A stretch of DNA of 64,000 nt, from NCBI GenBank assembly GCA_964563165.1, contig CAZLWA010000030.1:3448-67447 (forward strand), written 5' to 3'. How positions within the stretch are numbered: the stretch's first letter is position 1; each line of letters begins with the position of its first letter. Below the pieces are notes generated by a model that was not told where the DNA came from, did no database searches, and saw nothing but the letters and a program-made list of their open reading frames with translations. Positions 26,861 through 35,989 of the stretch are shown here, piece by piece. Made by a program: the position numbers and the translations under genes. The DNA is from CAZLWA01 sp964563165. GTDB lineage: Bacteria > CLD3 > SB21.

Positions 26861-26975
26861 TCCAATGGCCAAGTTACAAATAAATTTCAAATTTCAAAAC
26901 CAAGTTTTTCTGCCGGAATTGGTATTTGAATTTTGTTTGGCATTTGTTTTTCGGATTTTGGGATTTAATCACCGT
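26861..26975. repeat. AT-rich imperfect inverted array
   Basis: Left side iterates CAAATTTCAAATTTCAAA-like units after CCAAGTTAC; right side iterates the complement (GGTATTTGAATTTTG, GGCATTTG, GGATTTTGGGATTT). It occupies the gap between the small MshEN-like gene and fadJ. A degenerate CTTTGTGGCGCAGAAG string follows at 26988-27004. Confidence 0.55.
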
Positions 26976-27004
26976 CGCGTCTTAGGGCCTTTGTGGCGCA
27001 GAAG

Positions 27005-29152
27005 TTAAGAATTATAAAATTTCTTTCCCGACTTGTTCATTTGAATCAGATAATCACACGGCCGGAATCTGACGCCGAATCGTTGTGAGAATTCTTCCAG
27101 GCGCATGACAATTTTGTCAATGCCTTCGGAATCCGCATAGCGCATCAGTCCGCCGCGGAACGGCGGGAATCCGGTTCCGAATATCATGCCGATTTCTATA
27201 TCATCGACGCTTCCGACAATGCCTTCGGACAAACACATCGCCGCCTCGTTGACCATCGTATACGTCATCCGCTCCACCATTTCTTCGGGCGTTAGGGCCG
27301 CCGCCACCTCGGGTTGGATCAGAGAATAGATTTTTTCATCCACGGCCGCAGATTTGCCGGCATGAATATAAAAACCCAGCTTTCCTTTTTTACCGAGCCG
27401 TTGGTCCTGGTGCAGTTTTTCAACCGCGTGGGATCCCTGGACGCGGGAGCCAAATGCGCTTTCAAATATTTTTCCGACTTTGTAAGCTACGTCAATTCCT
27501 ATTTCATCGAGCAGCAAACACGGACCCATCGGCATGCCGAAATCGGTCATCGCTTTATCCAGCATATCCACACGGACCCCTTCCTCCAGTAAAAAGCCGG
27601 CTTCATTAAGATAGGGCATCAGCAAACGGTTGACGAGAAATCCCGGGCCGTCTTTGACAACGATCGGCGTCTTGCCTAATTTCTTGGCAAACGCATAAAT
27701 GGCTGCTACCGCCGAATCCGACGTTCGTTTACCGCGGATAATTTCCACCAGCGGCATACGGTGTACGGGATTGAAGAAATGCATACCTATGAAGTTCTCC
27801 GGTGATTTACTGGCCTTCGCCATTTCGGTAATGGAGAGGGACGACGTATTGGAGGCAAGAATGCAGTTACGGTTCAGGTTGGGTGAAATCTCCGCGATGA
27901 CTTTTTTCTTAATATCCATATTTTCGACGATCGCTTCCACAACGACCTCACACCTTCCGAATCCCTGATAATCAAGTGTTCCGGAGATCAGGCTCATTTT
28001 GCGCTTGAACTCCGGTTTGGTCAATCGCCGGCTTTTCAACTGACGGTCGTAAAGTTTTTTTGCCGCATCGAGCCCGAGCGCGACCGCCGGATGATTAATA
28101 TCTTTTAAACGCACTTCAACATTATTATTTGAAAATAAATAGGCGATGCCGCCGCCCATCACACCGGCGCCCAGAACTCCGGCGTATGTGATCGAAGGAG
28201 CCTTAATACTTTTACCCGCAACGCCCGTGCTTTTCTTAATGTCTTCGGTGAGCCGGAAAATCCGGATCAAATTTTTCGAGATCGGCGTAGCGACCATTTC
28301 GCCCAAATAACGCGCTTCAATCTCCAACCCCTCTGCCAGCGGTTTGGAAAAGCCTTCCCGGACTGCCTGCAAAGCCCTGAGCGGCGCCGGATAGCGGCCC
28401 TTGGTTTCTTTCAAAACGCTTTTAAGCGCCTGGCTGTAAATAATTCCTTTTCCCAGGGTTTCCAGAAAAATATTGAAGAATCCTTTGACTTTCCGGTGTT
28501 CGATATATTTTGAATGCTTGCCGGCTAAAATTTCCCGGACAAATTCATCCGCATACCTTTCGGCGAACGCGGACGGAATGACTTTATCCACGAGCCCGTT
28601 TTTGTATGCGCGGACGGCATCCAGCGTTTTGCCCGATAAGATGAGCGGCAGCGCCCGCTGCAATCCGATCAGGCGCGGCATACGCTGCGTTCCGCCGAAT
28701 CCAGGAATGATGCCGAGCATCACTTCCGGTAAAGCGATTTTTGTTTTGGGAGAGTCCGTGGCGAGGCGGTAATGACACGCCAGCGCGAGTTCCGTGCCGC
28801 CGCCCATCGAAATGCCGTTGATCAATACGACTACCGGAAATGGTAACTGTTCGATCTTTGCAAAAACGGCCTGTCCGCGGGAAGCCGCTTGTTCTCCCGC
28901 CTTTGCGTCGGTCATATTTTTGATTTCTTCAATATCCGCCCCGACAATGAAAATGCCGTCCTTGGCGCTCGAAATCACACAGGCATCGATGGACGAGGCC
29001 TGCGCGCGCATCTGATCCGCCGCACGATCCAGGGACTGCATCACCGGCGTAGAAAGCTTGTTGAATTTTTCGTTCGGATAGTCAAAAACAAGATACGCGA
29101 TCTTGTTTTTAACCGTGAGCGACATGCCGAATAGTTTTTCCATAAGTTCCAT
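27005..29152 (-). CDS. fadJ: Fatty-acid oxidation complex alpha subunit: enoyl-CoA hydratase / 3-hydroxyacyl-CoA dehydrogenase
   Basis: The 715-residue bifunctional enzyme has an N-terminal crotonase domain (oxyanion-loop GISMGGGTELALACHYR, and ALPEVMLGIIPGFGGTQR with the catalytic Glu pair) and a C-terminal 3-hydroxyacyl-CoA dehydrogenase with NAD motif GAGVMGGGIAYLFS, the His of GMHFFNPVHRMPL and a second helical domain (RGGLMRYAD). It catalyses steps 2 and 3 of beta-oxidation. FadJ and FadB cannot be told apart here; a thiolase partner (fadA/fadI) is not in the window. The first ATG has no clear SD and ATGs at residues 4 and 10 are possible. Confidence 0.9.
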   Translation of the reverse strand: MELMEKLFGMSLTVKNKIAYLVFDYPNEKFNKLSTPVMQSLDRAADQMRAQASSIDACVISSAKDGIFIVGADIEEIKNMTDAKAGEQAASRGQAVFAKIEQLPFPVVVLINGISMGGGTELALACHYRLATDSPKTKIALPEVMLGIIPGFGGTQRMPRLIGLQRALPLILSGKTLDAVRAYKNGLVDKVIPSAFAERYADEFVREILAGKHSKYIEHRKVKGFFNIFLETLGKGIIYSQALKSVLKETKGRYPAPLRALQAVREGFSKPLAEGLEIEARYLGEMVATPISKNLIRIFRLTEDIKKSTGVAGKSIKAPSITYAGVLGAGVMGGGIAYLFSNNNVEVRLKDINHPAVALGLDAAKKLYDRQLKSRRLTKPEFKRKMSLISGTLDYQGFGRCEVVVEAIVENMDIKKKVIAEISPNLNRNCILASNTSSLSITEMAKASKSPENFIGMHFFNPVHRMPLVEIIRGKRTSDSAVAAIYAFAKKLGKTPIVVKDGPGFLVNRLLMPYLNEAGFLLEEGVRVDMLDKAMTDFGMPMGPCLLLDEIGIDVAYKVGKIFESAFGSRVQGSHAVEKLHQDQRLGKKGKLGFYIHAGKSAAVDEKIYSLIQPEVAAALTPEEMVERMTYTMVNEAAMCLSEGIVGSVDDIEIGMIFGTGFPPFRGGLMRYADSEGIDKIVMRLEEFSQRFGVRFRPCDYLIQMNKSGKKFYNS

Positions 29153-29159
29153 TTCTGGT

Positions 29160-29218
29160 CATAAACGGCCAAGAATAATAACTAATAACTGATAACTACT
29201 AACTACTACTACTAACTA
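29160..29218. repeat. AATAACTA short-unit array
   Basis: AATAACTAATAACTGATAACTACTAACTACTACTACTAACTA-like iteration filling the gap between moxR and fadJ; the TAG stop of the moxR gene lies at its right side, at 29221. Confidence 0.7.
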
Positions 29219-29220
29219 AA

Positions 29221-30213
29221 CTAAGGTACTTCGATTTTATTGATGATTTGCGTTACCACCTCTTCGCTGGTCATTTCTTCCGCTTCCGCTTCGTACGTGA
29301 GGATCACGCGATGCCGGAACACGTCCATGGCGATCGCGCGCACGTCTTCGGGAATCACGTACCCGCGCCGTTTGATAAATGCAAAGGCTTTCGACGCGAG
29401 GATCAGATTGATCGAGGCGCGCGGCGACGCGCCGTAATGGATGAGCGGTCTCAGATCCGGCAAACCGAATTTATCCGGATGCCGCGTCGCGAAAACCAGA
29501 TCCACGACGTAGTTTTCAATTTTTTCATCCACGTAAATGTCGTTTACCGTTTTTCGTGCACGCAAAATTTCTTCGGGTTTCACGATCGGTTTGAGCTGAA
29601 CTTTGTTGTTGGTATTCCCCATGCGCCGGATGATCTCCAATTCTTCCTCCCGGGACGGATAGCCGATCTTCAATTTCAGCATGAAGCGGTCGACCTGCGC
29701 TTCCGGCAGCGGATAAGTGCCTTCCTGCTCGATCGGATTTTGCGTCGCCAGAACGAGAAACGGCTCCTCGAGTATATGCGTCGTGTCGCTGATCGTGACC
29801 TGCCGTTCCTGCATCGCTTCCAATAGCGCGCTCTGCACTTTCGCCGGCGAGCGGTTAATTTCGTCCGCCAAAATCAAATTGGAAAAGATAGGACCCTTGC
29901 GCGTCAAAAATTTTCCGTCCTTTTGGTTGTACATCAGCGTTCCGAGCAGATCGGCCGGAAGCAGGTCGGGCGTAAATTGAATACGCTGAAATTTCGTCTG
30001 AATCGTTTGCGCCAGCGTTTTGATGGCCAGCGTTTTGGCCAGCCCCGGAACGCCTTCCAACAAGATATGTCCGTTGGAGAAAAGCGCGACCATCAGCCGC
30101 TCGAGCATATATTTTTGCCCCACGATCACGCGGCCTATTTCATTCAGGATATGATCTACAAAGGCGCTTTCCAGGTGAATGCGCTCATTGAGTTCCTTAA
30201 TATCCATTGCCAT
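29221..30213 (-). CDS. MoxR-family AAA+ ATPase
   Basis: The 330-residue protein has Walker A GVPGLAKT, Walker B LILADEINR, sensor ATQNPIEQEGTYPLPEAQVDRF and the MoxR C-terminal lid. MoxR ATPases act as chaperone-like activators, often with DUF58/VWA proteins, none of which are here. ATG 30213 is chosen because GGAG lies 8 bases upstream; the longer frame to 30291 overlaps the upstream gene. It begins 4 bases after the RsbU-type phosphatase stop, so the two are one operon. Confidence 0.9.
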   Translation of the reverse strand: MAMDIKELNERIHLESAFVDHILNEIGRVIVGQKYMLERLMVALFSNGHILLEGVPGLAKTLAIKTLAQTIQTKFQRIQFTPDLLPADLLGTLMYNQKDGKFLTRKGPIFSNLILADEINRSPAKVQSALLEAMQERQVTISDTTHILEEPFLVLATQNPIEQEGTYPLPEAQVDRFMLKLKIGYPSREEELEIIRRMGNTNNKVQLKPIVKPEEILRARKTVNDIYVDEKIENYVVDLVFATRHPDKFGLPDLRPLIHYGASPRASINLILASKAFAFIKRRGYVIPEDVRAIAMDVFRHRVILTYEAEAEEMTSEEVVTQIINKIEVP

Positions 30214-30217
30214 ACTG

Positions 30218-32182
30218 TTACTCCGACTGTTTTTGTCCGATTTTAATGACCACCAGCGTAATATCGTCCTGCTGTTCGGAATCCGGCGCAAAGGCCGAAA
30301 CCTCCTGAATAATTTTATTTTGAATTTCTTTCGCAGAGGCGGTGCGGTTCTGCTGAATGATTTTTTTCAAACGCTCCTCGCCAAATAAGTCCTGTTCCTC
30401 GCTGAAGGCTTCCGTAACGCCGTCGGTGTAGAGCACCAGAATATCTCCGGATTCCAGGTCCTGCGCCGTTTGGGTGAATTCCTGATTCAGCATGAATCCC
30501 AGTACAATGCCTCCTTCTTCAAGTTTCAGCCATTCGCCGGATTTCTTTAGAACCAGCGGCGGGTTGTGGCCGGCGTTGGTGTAATACATCACGAGATTTT
30601 GAAAATCAATGATGCAGTAAAAAAACGTCGCGTAGCGGCCTTCCGCCGTATTCGCGCACAAAACATTATTAAGAGCGCTGACCACTTCCGAACTCATTTT
30701 GAATTCGCGCACCATACCGCGGTAACTGGTGAACAGCACCGACATCATGATCGCGCCCGGCACGCCTTTACCCGCGACGTCGCCGATGCAGACTCCGATC
30801 TGCGATTCGCTCAGCTTGATCACATCGTAGAAATCGCCTCCGACAGCGTTGCATTGGATGTTGCGCGCGGACATTTCCAGATTGGGAACGGCAGGCAGGT
30901 TCTGCGGAAGTATGGCCTGCTGAAGCTTGCCGGCAATTTTTAATTCTTTTTCCAGCTCATCGTTGCGGATCGCTTCCTCGCTGAGCTGAGCGTTCTTGAT
31001 CGCGATGCCGGCTTCGCCTGCCAGCGCGCTCAGAATATCGAGATAGCCTTCGTGGTACGCGCCCAGTTTGTCGCTTTCCAGATTCAGCACGCCGATCACC
31101 GTACTGCCGTCATTGATGGGGACGGTGATCTGAGATTGCGTGTCTTCCCGGACCAAAATATAATGTTCATCAAAATTCACGTCTTTCACGATAATGGGTT
31201 TGCCGATATTGACAACATGTCCGATCAAGCCCATGCCGACTTTTATCTTCAGTTGATCCAGTACTTTTTCGTTGTACCCGCGTACCACGGCGCGCTCGAT
31301 GTCCTGATTGGTCTCGTTGACCAAAAAAATGCCCGCCGCGTCATAAGGCACGATAGACTGGATCGCATCCAGGATCATATCGAGTAATTTTTCGAGGTGA
31401 ATTTCGGAATTGAATTTTTTTGCGACTCCCAGTATAAGTTCTTTTTCCGTCACACTTTTCCGCAACTGCGCATAAAGGCGTGCATTTTCCAGCGTGTGCC
31501 CCACGCGCTGGAGCGATTGCCACAGGATCTTTTTGTCTTCGCCGGAGAGTTCATAGCGGTCATTCGATTCAGGCCCCACCGCTATGATGCCGCTTACGCC
31601 GTCCTTTTCAAATAACGGGATGATATATTTACTACCCTCGTGCTTCAGGACGTCCAGAGAATATTGCGGCGCGTGACCGTTTTCAGATTGCAGGATCTCC
31701 TCGGCCCCGAGAACCCGGCGCCGCTCAAAGATTTTGTCATAGTAAGGCATATCCGTTTTTATTTTTCGGGTCTGCAATCCGGCGCTGCCGGTGGAACTTA
31801 CCAAAGAGAACATCTCCGGGATTTTCAGGTACAGCGATACATGTCCCACGTCGAGAATCGTGCGTAATTTTTCGGTCATCAGATCCGCCATTTCCTTGTA
31901 AGAGAGGCTCGAGGACAGTTTCGAATCCAGGCGCCGAAGCCGTTCCTGGCGTCGGTAAAAATAATTGAATAAGATCTTCTTGATGTATAGTTCGATCAGC
32001 TTGCGCAGCGGTTCATAGATGACGACGATGAGGAAGGCCTCGATGGATAGTTGATAGATATCCTTGACGCGTGGAAAATATTTTTCGAAAATGAACTCGT
32101 TGGTGAGAAATATCACCACGAATATGAAGACGAGCATTCCATAGAGAAGCAAGTCGTGAAATCGTCGGAGCAGTTTGAACAT
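30218..32182 (-). CDS. Second RsbU-type PP2C phosphatase with two GAF domains and membrane anchor
   Basis: The 654-residue protein has two N-terminal membrane helices (about 10-30 and 42-62), two GAF domains (about 85-235 and 255-400), a coiled coil (DELEKELKIAGKLQQAILPQ) and a PP2C domain with VGGDFYDVI, IGDVAGKGVPGAIMM, TNAGHNPPL, YTDGVTEAFSEE and QQDDITLVV. It is a stress- or signal-responsive phosphatase for STAS antagonists, possibly sharing the target at 17519-17881 with the first phosphatase. Co-transcribed with moxR. Confidence 0.9.
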   Translation of the reverse strand: MFKLLRRFHDLLLYGMLVFIFVVIFLTNEFIFEKYFPRVKDIYQLSIEAFLIVVIYEPLRKLIELYIKKILFNYFYRRQERLRRLDSKLSSSLSYKEMADLMTEKLRTILDVGHVSLYLKIPEMFSLVSSTGSAGLQTRKIKTDMPYYDKIFERRRVLGAEEILQSENGHAPQYSLDVLKHEGSKYIIPLFEKDGVSGIIAVGPESNDRYELSGEDKKILWQSLQRVGHTLENARLYAQLRKSVTEKELILGVAKKFNSEIHLEKLLDMILDAIQSIVPYDAAGIFLVNETNQDIERAVVRGYNEKVLDQLKIKVGMGLIGHVVNIGKPIIVKDVNFDEHYILVREDTQSQITVPINDGSTVIGVLNLESDKLGAYHEGYLDILSALAGEAGIAIKNAQLSEEAIRNDELEKELKIAGKLQQAILPQNLPAVPNLEMSARNIQCNAVGGDFYDVIKLSESQIGVCIGDVAGKGVPGAIMMSVLFTSYRGMVREFKMSSEVVSALNNVLCANTAEGRYATFFYCIIDFQNLVMYYTNAGHNPPLVLKKSGEWLKLEEGGIVLGFMLNQEFTQTAQDLESGDILVLYTDGVTEAFSEEQDLFGEERLKKIIQQNRTASAKEIQNKIIQEVSAFAPDSEQQDDITLVVIKIGQKQSE

Positions 32183-32227
32183 AATGGTAAACTAATTCAG
32201 ATGGGTCCATTCGAAAAAAATCGGGAT

Positions 32228-32256
32228 AATATAGGCGGCGAGCGGTAAAAATTCAA
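32228..32256 (-). promoter_or_regulatory. Promoter of the RsbU-type/moxR operon
   Basis: Minus strand: TTGAAT (32256-32251), 17-base spacer, TATATT (32233-32228), 46 bases before the ATG. The terminator of the preceding gene ends 5 bases upstream. Confidence 0.65.
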
Positions 32257-32260
32257 GCAC

Positions 32261-32292
32261 AAAAAAGCCCCGCAGTGGTGAGCCTGCGAGGC
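32261..32292 (-). terminator. Terminator for the PQQ-lipoprotein/sorted-protein operon
   Basis: Minus strand: stem GCCTCGCAG / CTGCGGGGC (one T-G pair), 8-base loop, then TTTTTT at 32266-32261. Confidence 0.8.
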
Positions 32293-32298
32293 CCTGAA

Positions 32299-32425
32299 AG
32301 CTTTACCGCAAAGGACGCCAAGAAACTCACGCGAAGGGCGCCAAGATTTTTTTTGTGGTTTTGCGCGTCCTGCTCTTAGAATCTTTATGCGCTCTTTGCG
32401 CCCTGATCGGTTATGGATTTTCGCT
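32299..32425. repeat. CGCAAAG-type element, long degenerate copy
   Basis: ACCGCAAAGGACGCCAAG and CGCGAAGGGCGCCAAGA are followed, after a T run, by GTTTTGCGCGTCCTG and TGCGCTCTTTGCGCCCTG, the complement of the first arm. It sits between the terminator above and the sorted-protein gene. Confidence 0.6.
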
Positions 32426-32465
32426 GTAGGGCGATTTGGCAAATCGCCCTGCGCTAAATAAATTC

Positions 32466-34256
32466 TTATTTCACGAGCAGCATCTTCCTCGATTGTACAA
32501 ATTCTCCCGCTTCGATCCTGTAAATGTAAACTCCCGAAGCAAGCTTCGATGCGTCGAATGTGATCTTGTAAAATCCTGCCGGTTTTGTCTCGTTCACCAA
32601 TTCTGCGATTTCCCGTCCCATGACATCGTAAACTTTTAGACTCACACTCGCCGTCCGGGGAAGTGCATAACTGATCGTCGTCATCGGATTAAAAGGGTTC
32701 GGGTAGTTCGCATCCAACGCAAAGGCTTTGGGAAGCGATACGTTCTGTTTGTCTAAAGCTTCTTTTGCCCTGGACTTGGACATCGCCTGATTTCCCGCTA
32801 TCATGGCCCGCCTGTCCCAGGCAACAATCTGGCTGTCCAGATCGGCAAACGTGTCTCCCGTTTCATTCGGATCTGTTTCTTTCCACCGGAATTTATACGG
32901 CATATTTCTTACCGATTCTTCGATCGGGAGCAGCAGCGCTTTCTTCTGCCTCGGCGTCAAGAGGTCAGGATTGAACGCAATACTCTCGGAAGAAGTCTGG
33001 TTACTTGAACTTGCCTGATTATCATCGCCGGTCATGAAAGCGCGCTGCTCCTCGCCCCAGCAACCGTAGTAAACGACATGAAGTTCATTCGACGACCAGA
33101 TCGCTAGTGGCCCTGCGCTGTCCTGCATATAACATTTGAGTGTGAAATTATTATTGCACTGAGCAGAAGGTGTGATCTGACAAAGGGAATCGCCATACGT
33201 ATTCTGCCATACGCCTCCTAACGAATCCCATCTGACGAACCATAAGTAATAGAACCGCCCGTCGGATGGATGCGCTCCGCCGTTGTGAGTGCAGTAATAA
33301 GGAATGGAGTATTTATGGTCGAAATAGCCGGGGCCTGTGATCGTGTTGTATTGGGTGGAGGAGATGTATCGAACCTGACGGTTAATAGGATGGTCAAGAT
33401 CCAGAGTCTCTGATAGCTCCGGGTCGAAAAGCTTGATCACCTGGCCGGTTGCTCCATTTGCCCAAGAGCTGAAAAATTTTCCGCTGCTGCTTCTGTTATC
33501 GGTAATTAGAGTCGTGGCACCACTTAAATTGTTCTTGGAAATTGAATTGTTACCGGCAATATTGTAATTACTATCACCCACTGTGATATTAACTGTGGCC
33601 GAAGCATCATTACCGTAAACACTGAGTGTGAGATTTTTGAATCGAGAGGTGTTCTGAGATTTAGTCAACTGAGCAGCCGAATCGAGTAATTCCCAAATAC
33701 CATAGCTGCTTTTACTTTCAAGTTCCGCGTTACCATATTTAAAATAGAGGCCTCTAACACATTCTGACTCTTCGCCGCAACTTATCAAAGTGAAATCATA
33801 ATAAATGTAAAAATCCTGCGGATTTCCGACTCCGGTATAGACATCACTTGCTCCTAAAGGATACCCATAATCGCAATCGCGAAAGTCAATGGTAGCACTT
33901 GCTAATGTGTTAAGGATATTTCCATACTGATCTTTTTCTCGAAACTCGATATAATATTTTCCGTAATAAACCAAACCATTATTGCTTCCCATTTCACCGG
34001 CATCAGGATAAACAGCGTTAAAATGCACGAAATCGAATTCCTTGCTGTTATAGGAAGTGTCCGACAAAGGCACCGGATTAAAGTTACCGTCATAAAGATA
34101 TGAAGGTCCGGTACCGATATTAATAGGCCGAATGAATACTTTATAAATACCTGTAGCAGGCTTATTTTTATAACTCGCTTCCAATTCCCAATCAGTAGAA
34201 TATATTTTGTTAAAACAAAATATATTTAGAGCGAAGATCACAATTAATTTATTCAT
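32466..34256 (-). CDS. Secreted protein with type IX (Por) C-terminal sorting domain
   Basis: The 596-residue protein starts with a signal peptide (MNKLIVIFALNIFCFNKIYS) and ends with the classic T9SS type A sorting domain, about 80 residues from NYPNPFNPMTTISYALP through VYDVMGREIAEL and SGVYIYRIEAGEFVQSRKML. The middle is beta-rich and I do not recognise an enzymatic domain. It should be exported by the Sec and Por systems and anchored at, or released from, the surface. GGAGG precedes the ATG. It lies 18 bases after the PQQ-propeller lipoprotein gene, in the same operon. Confidence 0.85.
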   Translation of the reverse strand: MNKLIVIFALNIFCFNKIYSTDWELEASYKNKPATGIYKVFIRPINIGTGPSYLYDGNFNPVPLSDTSYNSKEFDFVHFNAVYPDAGEMGSNNGLVYYGKYYIEFREKDQYGNILNTLASATIDFRDCDYGYPLGASDVYTGVGNPQDFYIYYDFTLISCGEESECVRGLYFKYGNAELESKSSYGIWELLDSAAQLTKSQNTSRFKNLTLSVYGNDASATVNITVGDSNYNIAGNNSISKNNLSGATTLITDNRSSSGKFFSSWANGATGQVIKLFDPELSETLDLDHPINRQVRYISSTQYNTITGPGYFDHKYSIPYYCTHNGGAHPSDGRFYYLWFVRWDSLGGVWQNTYGDSLCQITPSAQCNNNFTLKCYMQDSAGPLAIWSSNELHVVYYGCWGEEQRAFMTGDDNQASSSNQTSSESIAFNPDLLTPRQKKALLLPIEESVRNMPYKFRWKETDPNETGDTFADLDSQIVAWDRRAMIAGNQAMSKSRAKEALDKQNVSLPKAFALDANYPNPFNPMTTISYALPRTASVSLKVYDVMGREIAELVNETKPAGFYKITFDASKLASGVYIYRIEAGEFVQSRKMLLVK

Positions 34257-34274
34257 GACTCCTCCAAATTGTTT

Positions 34275-35591
34275 TTACTTGATTGCATAAAGTTTGTTTA
34301 TTCCTTGTCCGGATTCAACATTGGTCGTGGCGAAATAGATTGTTCCATCAGGTGATAACGCCAAATATGCATGAAAGCCTGTTGAATTAGCCTCTGTGAT
34401 TTGTTTTGTCCACAGCGTTGTTGTACCTGTTCTCGAAGCTGCCATCATATACGGATCAAAATTCGGCCCTCCGTCGCTTACAATAAACAAGGTTCCCTCA
34501 TCATCAATGAGGGGTGCGGCAAATTGGGAGAGATAGGCTGGCGCTTCAGCCACTACCGTAATATTCGTTCCGGTTAATTTATCGAGTTTGTACAAAGCCC
34601 CGAAAGCGCCGAAATACAGATAGTCACCCCGCAGTACGGGCTGAGTCATGCCGCCGATGAATCCCACGCTTCCTTCCCACCTGAGATTTCCGTTCCTATC
34701 CCATGATTTGATGTTATTTTGATTTGTCTTGAGATAGAGATTTTCATCTTCGTCAACGAGTATACCGTCTTTGCCGCCATCATTTTCATAGTCCACCGGA
34801 TAGAACCATCTCTTGTGGCCGTTGAAATCCAAAGCGAGAATTCCATACTGGAAAAAAGCACAAAAAATACGGCTTTTGCTTAGCGATATCTGTGAACAAT
34901 ATCCGATAAACGTGTCATTCACGAAACGCCATTTAATGCTGCCGTCGGAATTGAAACAATAAATCGTATCATTTCCAGTGTATATGTTTCCATTGTCATC
35001 CACTGCGCTCGAATTAATTGTAACTTTATAATGCCACTTGATCAACCCATCCTCCGGCCGAATCGCAAACAAACCGCTGTCAGGACAATCGTAATACAAT
35101 GTTCCGTCTTTGCCAAGAGCGATTGACTGCTCGTACACTGCTGCAATTCCATTCGGGCCGAGATCTTCGGGACATTTGAAAAACCACTTTAAAAATCCGG
35201 AAGATGAGACTGCCATTAAACCGGAATTGCGCAATCCGACACCTGTAGTTTCTCCCGGATATTCACCCACAATATAGATCGTTCCGTCATCGCCGATCAC
35301 CGGGGGCGCTTCTGATCCGGGGCCTCCGATAGCAAAACTCCATTGCACCTGAGGAATCGTCTTAGGTCCCGTAATACAGCCCTTTTGTCTGATTCCCGCC
35401 GCTCGCTTCGAGTTCTGTAAGTCTCCACGTCCGTGCGTCCAGTTGGCATCCGATGCACTAATCTCTCCATCGACACATCTCTCGGGTTCAACTCTTTTAT
35501 CATGCTCGCAGGCATAGAAGAAAAGGAAGGTTAGGAAAAGAGTTATCAGCGAAACTAAGATCTTGGATTTCATGTTAATTCCTTTATTCAT
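34275..35591 (-). CDS. PQQ-type beta-propeller lipoprotein
   Basis: About 438 residues. A lipoprotein signal ends at FLFFYAC; the rest is a beta-propeller of PQQ-like repeats (DGTIYIVGEYPG, DGTLYYDCPDSGLFAI, NGNIYTGNDTIYCFNSDGS, ENLYLKTNQNNIKSWDRNG, GTLFIVSDGG, DGTIYFATTN). Such propellers are often binding scaffolds on the outer membrane. AAAGGAGG is 8 bases before ATG 35591; an ATG at 35573 is the alternative. It is followed by the sorted surface protein, so the pair may work together at the surface. Confidence 0.75.
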   Translation of the reverse strand: MNKGINMKSKILVSLITLFLTFLFFYACEHDKRVEPERCVDGEISASDANWTHGRGDLQNSKRAAGIRQKGCITGPKTIPQVQWSFAIGGPGSEAPPVIGDDGTIYIVGEYPGETTGVGLRNSGLMAVSSSGFLKWFFKCPEDLGPNGIAAVYEQSIALGKDGTLYYDCPDSGLFAIRPEDGLIKWHYKVTINSSAVDDNGNIYTGNDTIYCFNSDGSIKWRFVNDTFIGYCSQISLSKSRIFCAFFQYGILALDFNGHKRWFYPVDYENDGGKDGILVDEDENLYLKTNQNNIKSWDRNGNLRWEGSVGFIGGMTQPVLRGDYLYFGAFGALYKLDKLTGTNITVVAEAPAYLSQFAAPLIDDEGTLFIVSDGGPNFDPYMMAASRTGTTTLWTKQITEANSTGFHAYLALSPDGTIYFATTNVESGQGINKLYAIK

Positions 35592-35860
35592 TTTCATCAC
35601 CTCCTTTTAAAATAAGGGTTTACGGTTAGCAAAGCCAGCGATTTTAGAGACAGCTGCGTTCTGCGCATGTACAATAGATTCAAAAACAGCCGTCATGCAG
35701 CTTATTCAGATTAAACTGTGTCAAAACAAAAGGCAATGAGATTGGTCATTTAATGACAAAGAAATTTTAGTAAATACGCAAAACCTGGACAGTTGGAGAA
35801 ATCAGGATTTAGATTGAATCGGCTGACGAATGACAGGAATCTTTATGAGGAAGGAAGTAA
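35592..35860. other. Intergenic region upstream of the PQQ lipoprotein
   Basis: About 270 bases without a convincing gene. It contains a 13-base perfect odd palindrome GTCATTTAATGAC at 35745-35757, which extends with one mismatch on each side and could be an operator for the downstream operon. A TTGACA lies on the minus strand near 35715-35725, but I see no good -10 at 16-18 bases. Confidence 0.5.
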
Positions 35861-35891
35861 AAAAAAGCCCCGTAAGCCAACCCTACGAGAC
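35861..35891 (-). terminator. Terminator of the inositol-lipid operon
   Basis: Minus strand: stem from GTCTCGTA and TACGGGGC (T-G pairs included) with a 9-base loop, then TTTTTT. It lies 100 bases after the ino1 stop. Confidence 0.6.
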
Positions 35892-35902
35892 TTTGAAAAC
35901 CA

Positions 35903-35945
35903 TAACCGCAAAGCGCGCAAAGAGCTTTTTATTTCTTTGCGTTCG
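35903..35945. repeat. CGCAAAG-type element, short copy
   Basis: ACCGCAAAGCGCGCAAAG followed by CTTTGCG in inverse orientation. It lies between ino1 and its terminator, within the 3' untranslated part. Related copies are at 32299-32425 and 42859-42910. Confidence 0.6.
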
Positions 35946-35989
35946 GAGTTTATCCCGCTGAAGGCGCAACGGTCAGACACATCAGTTAT

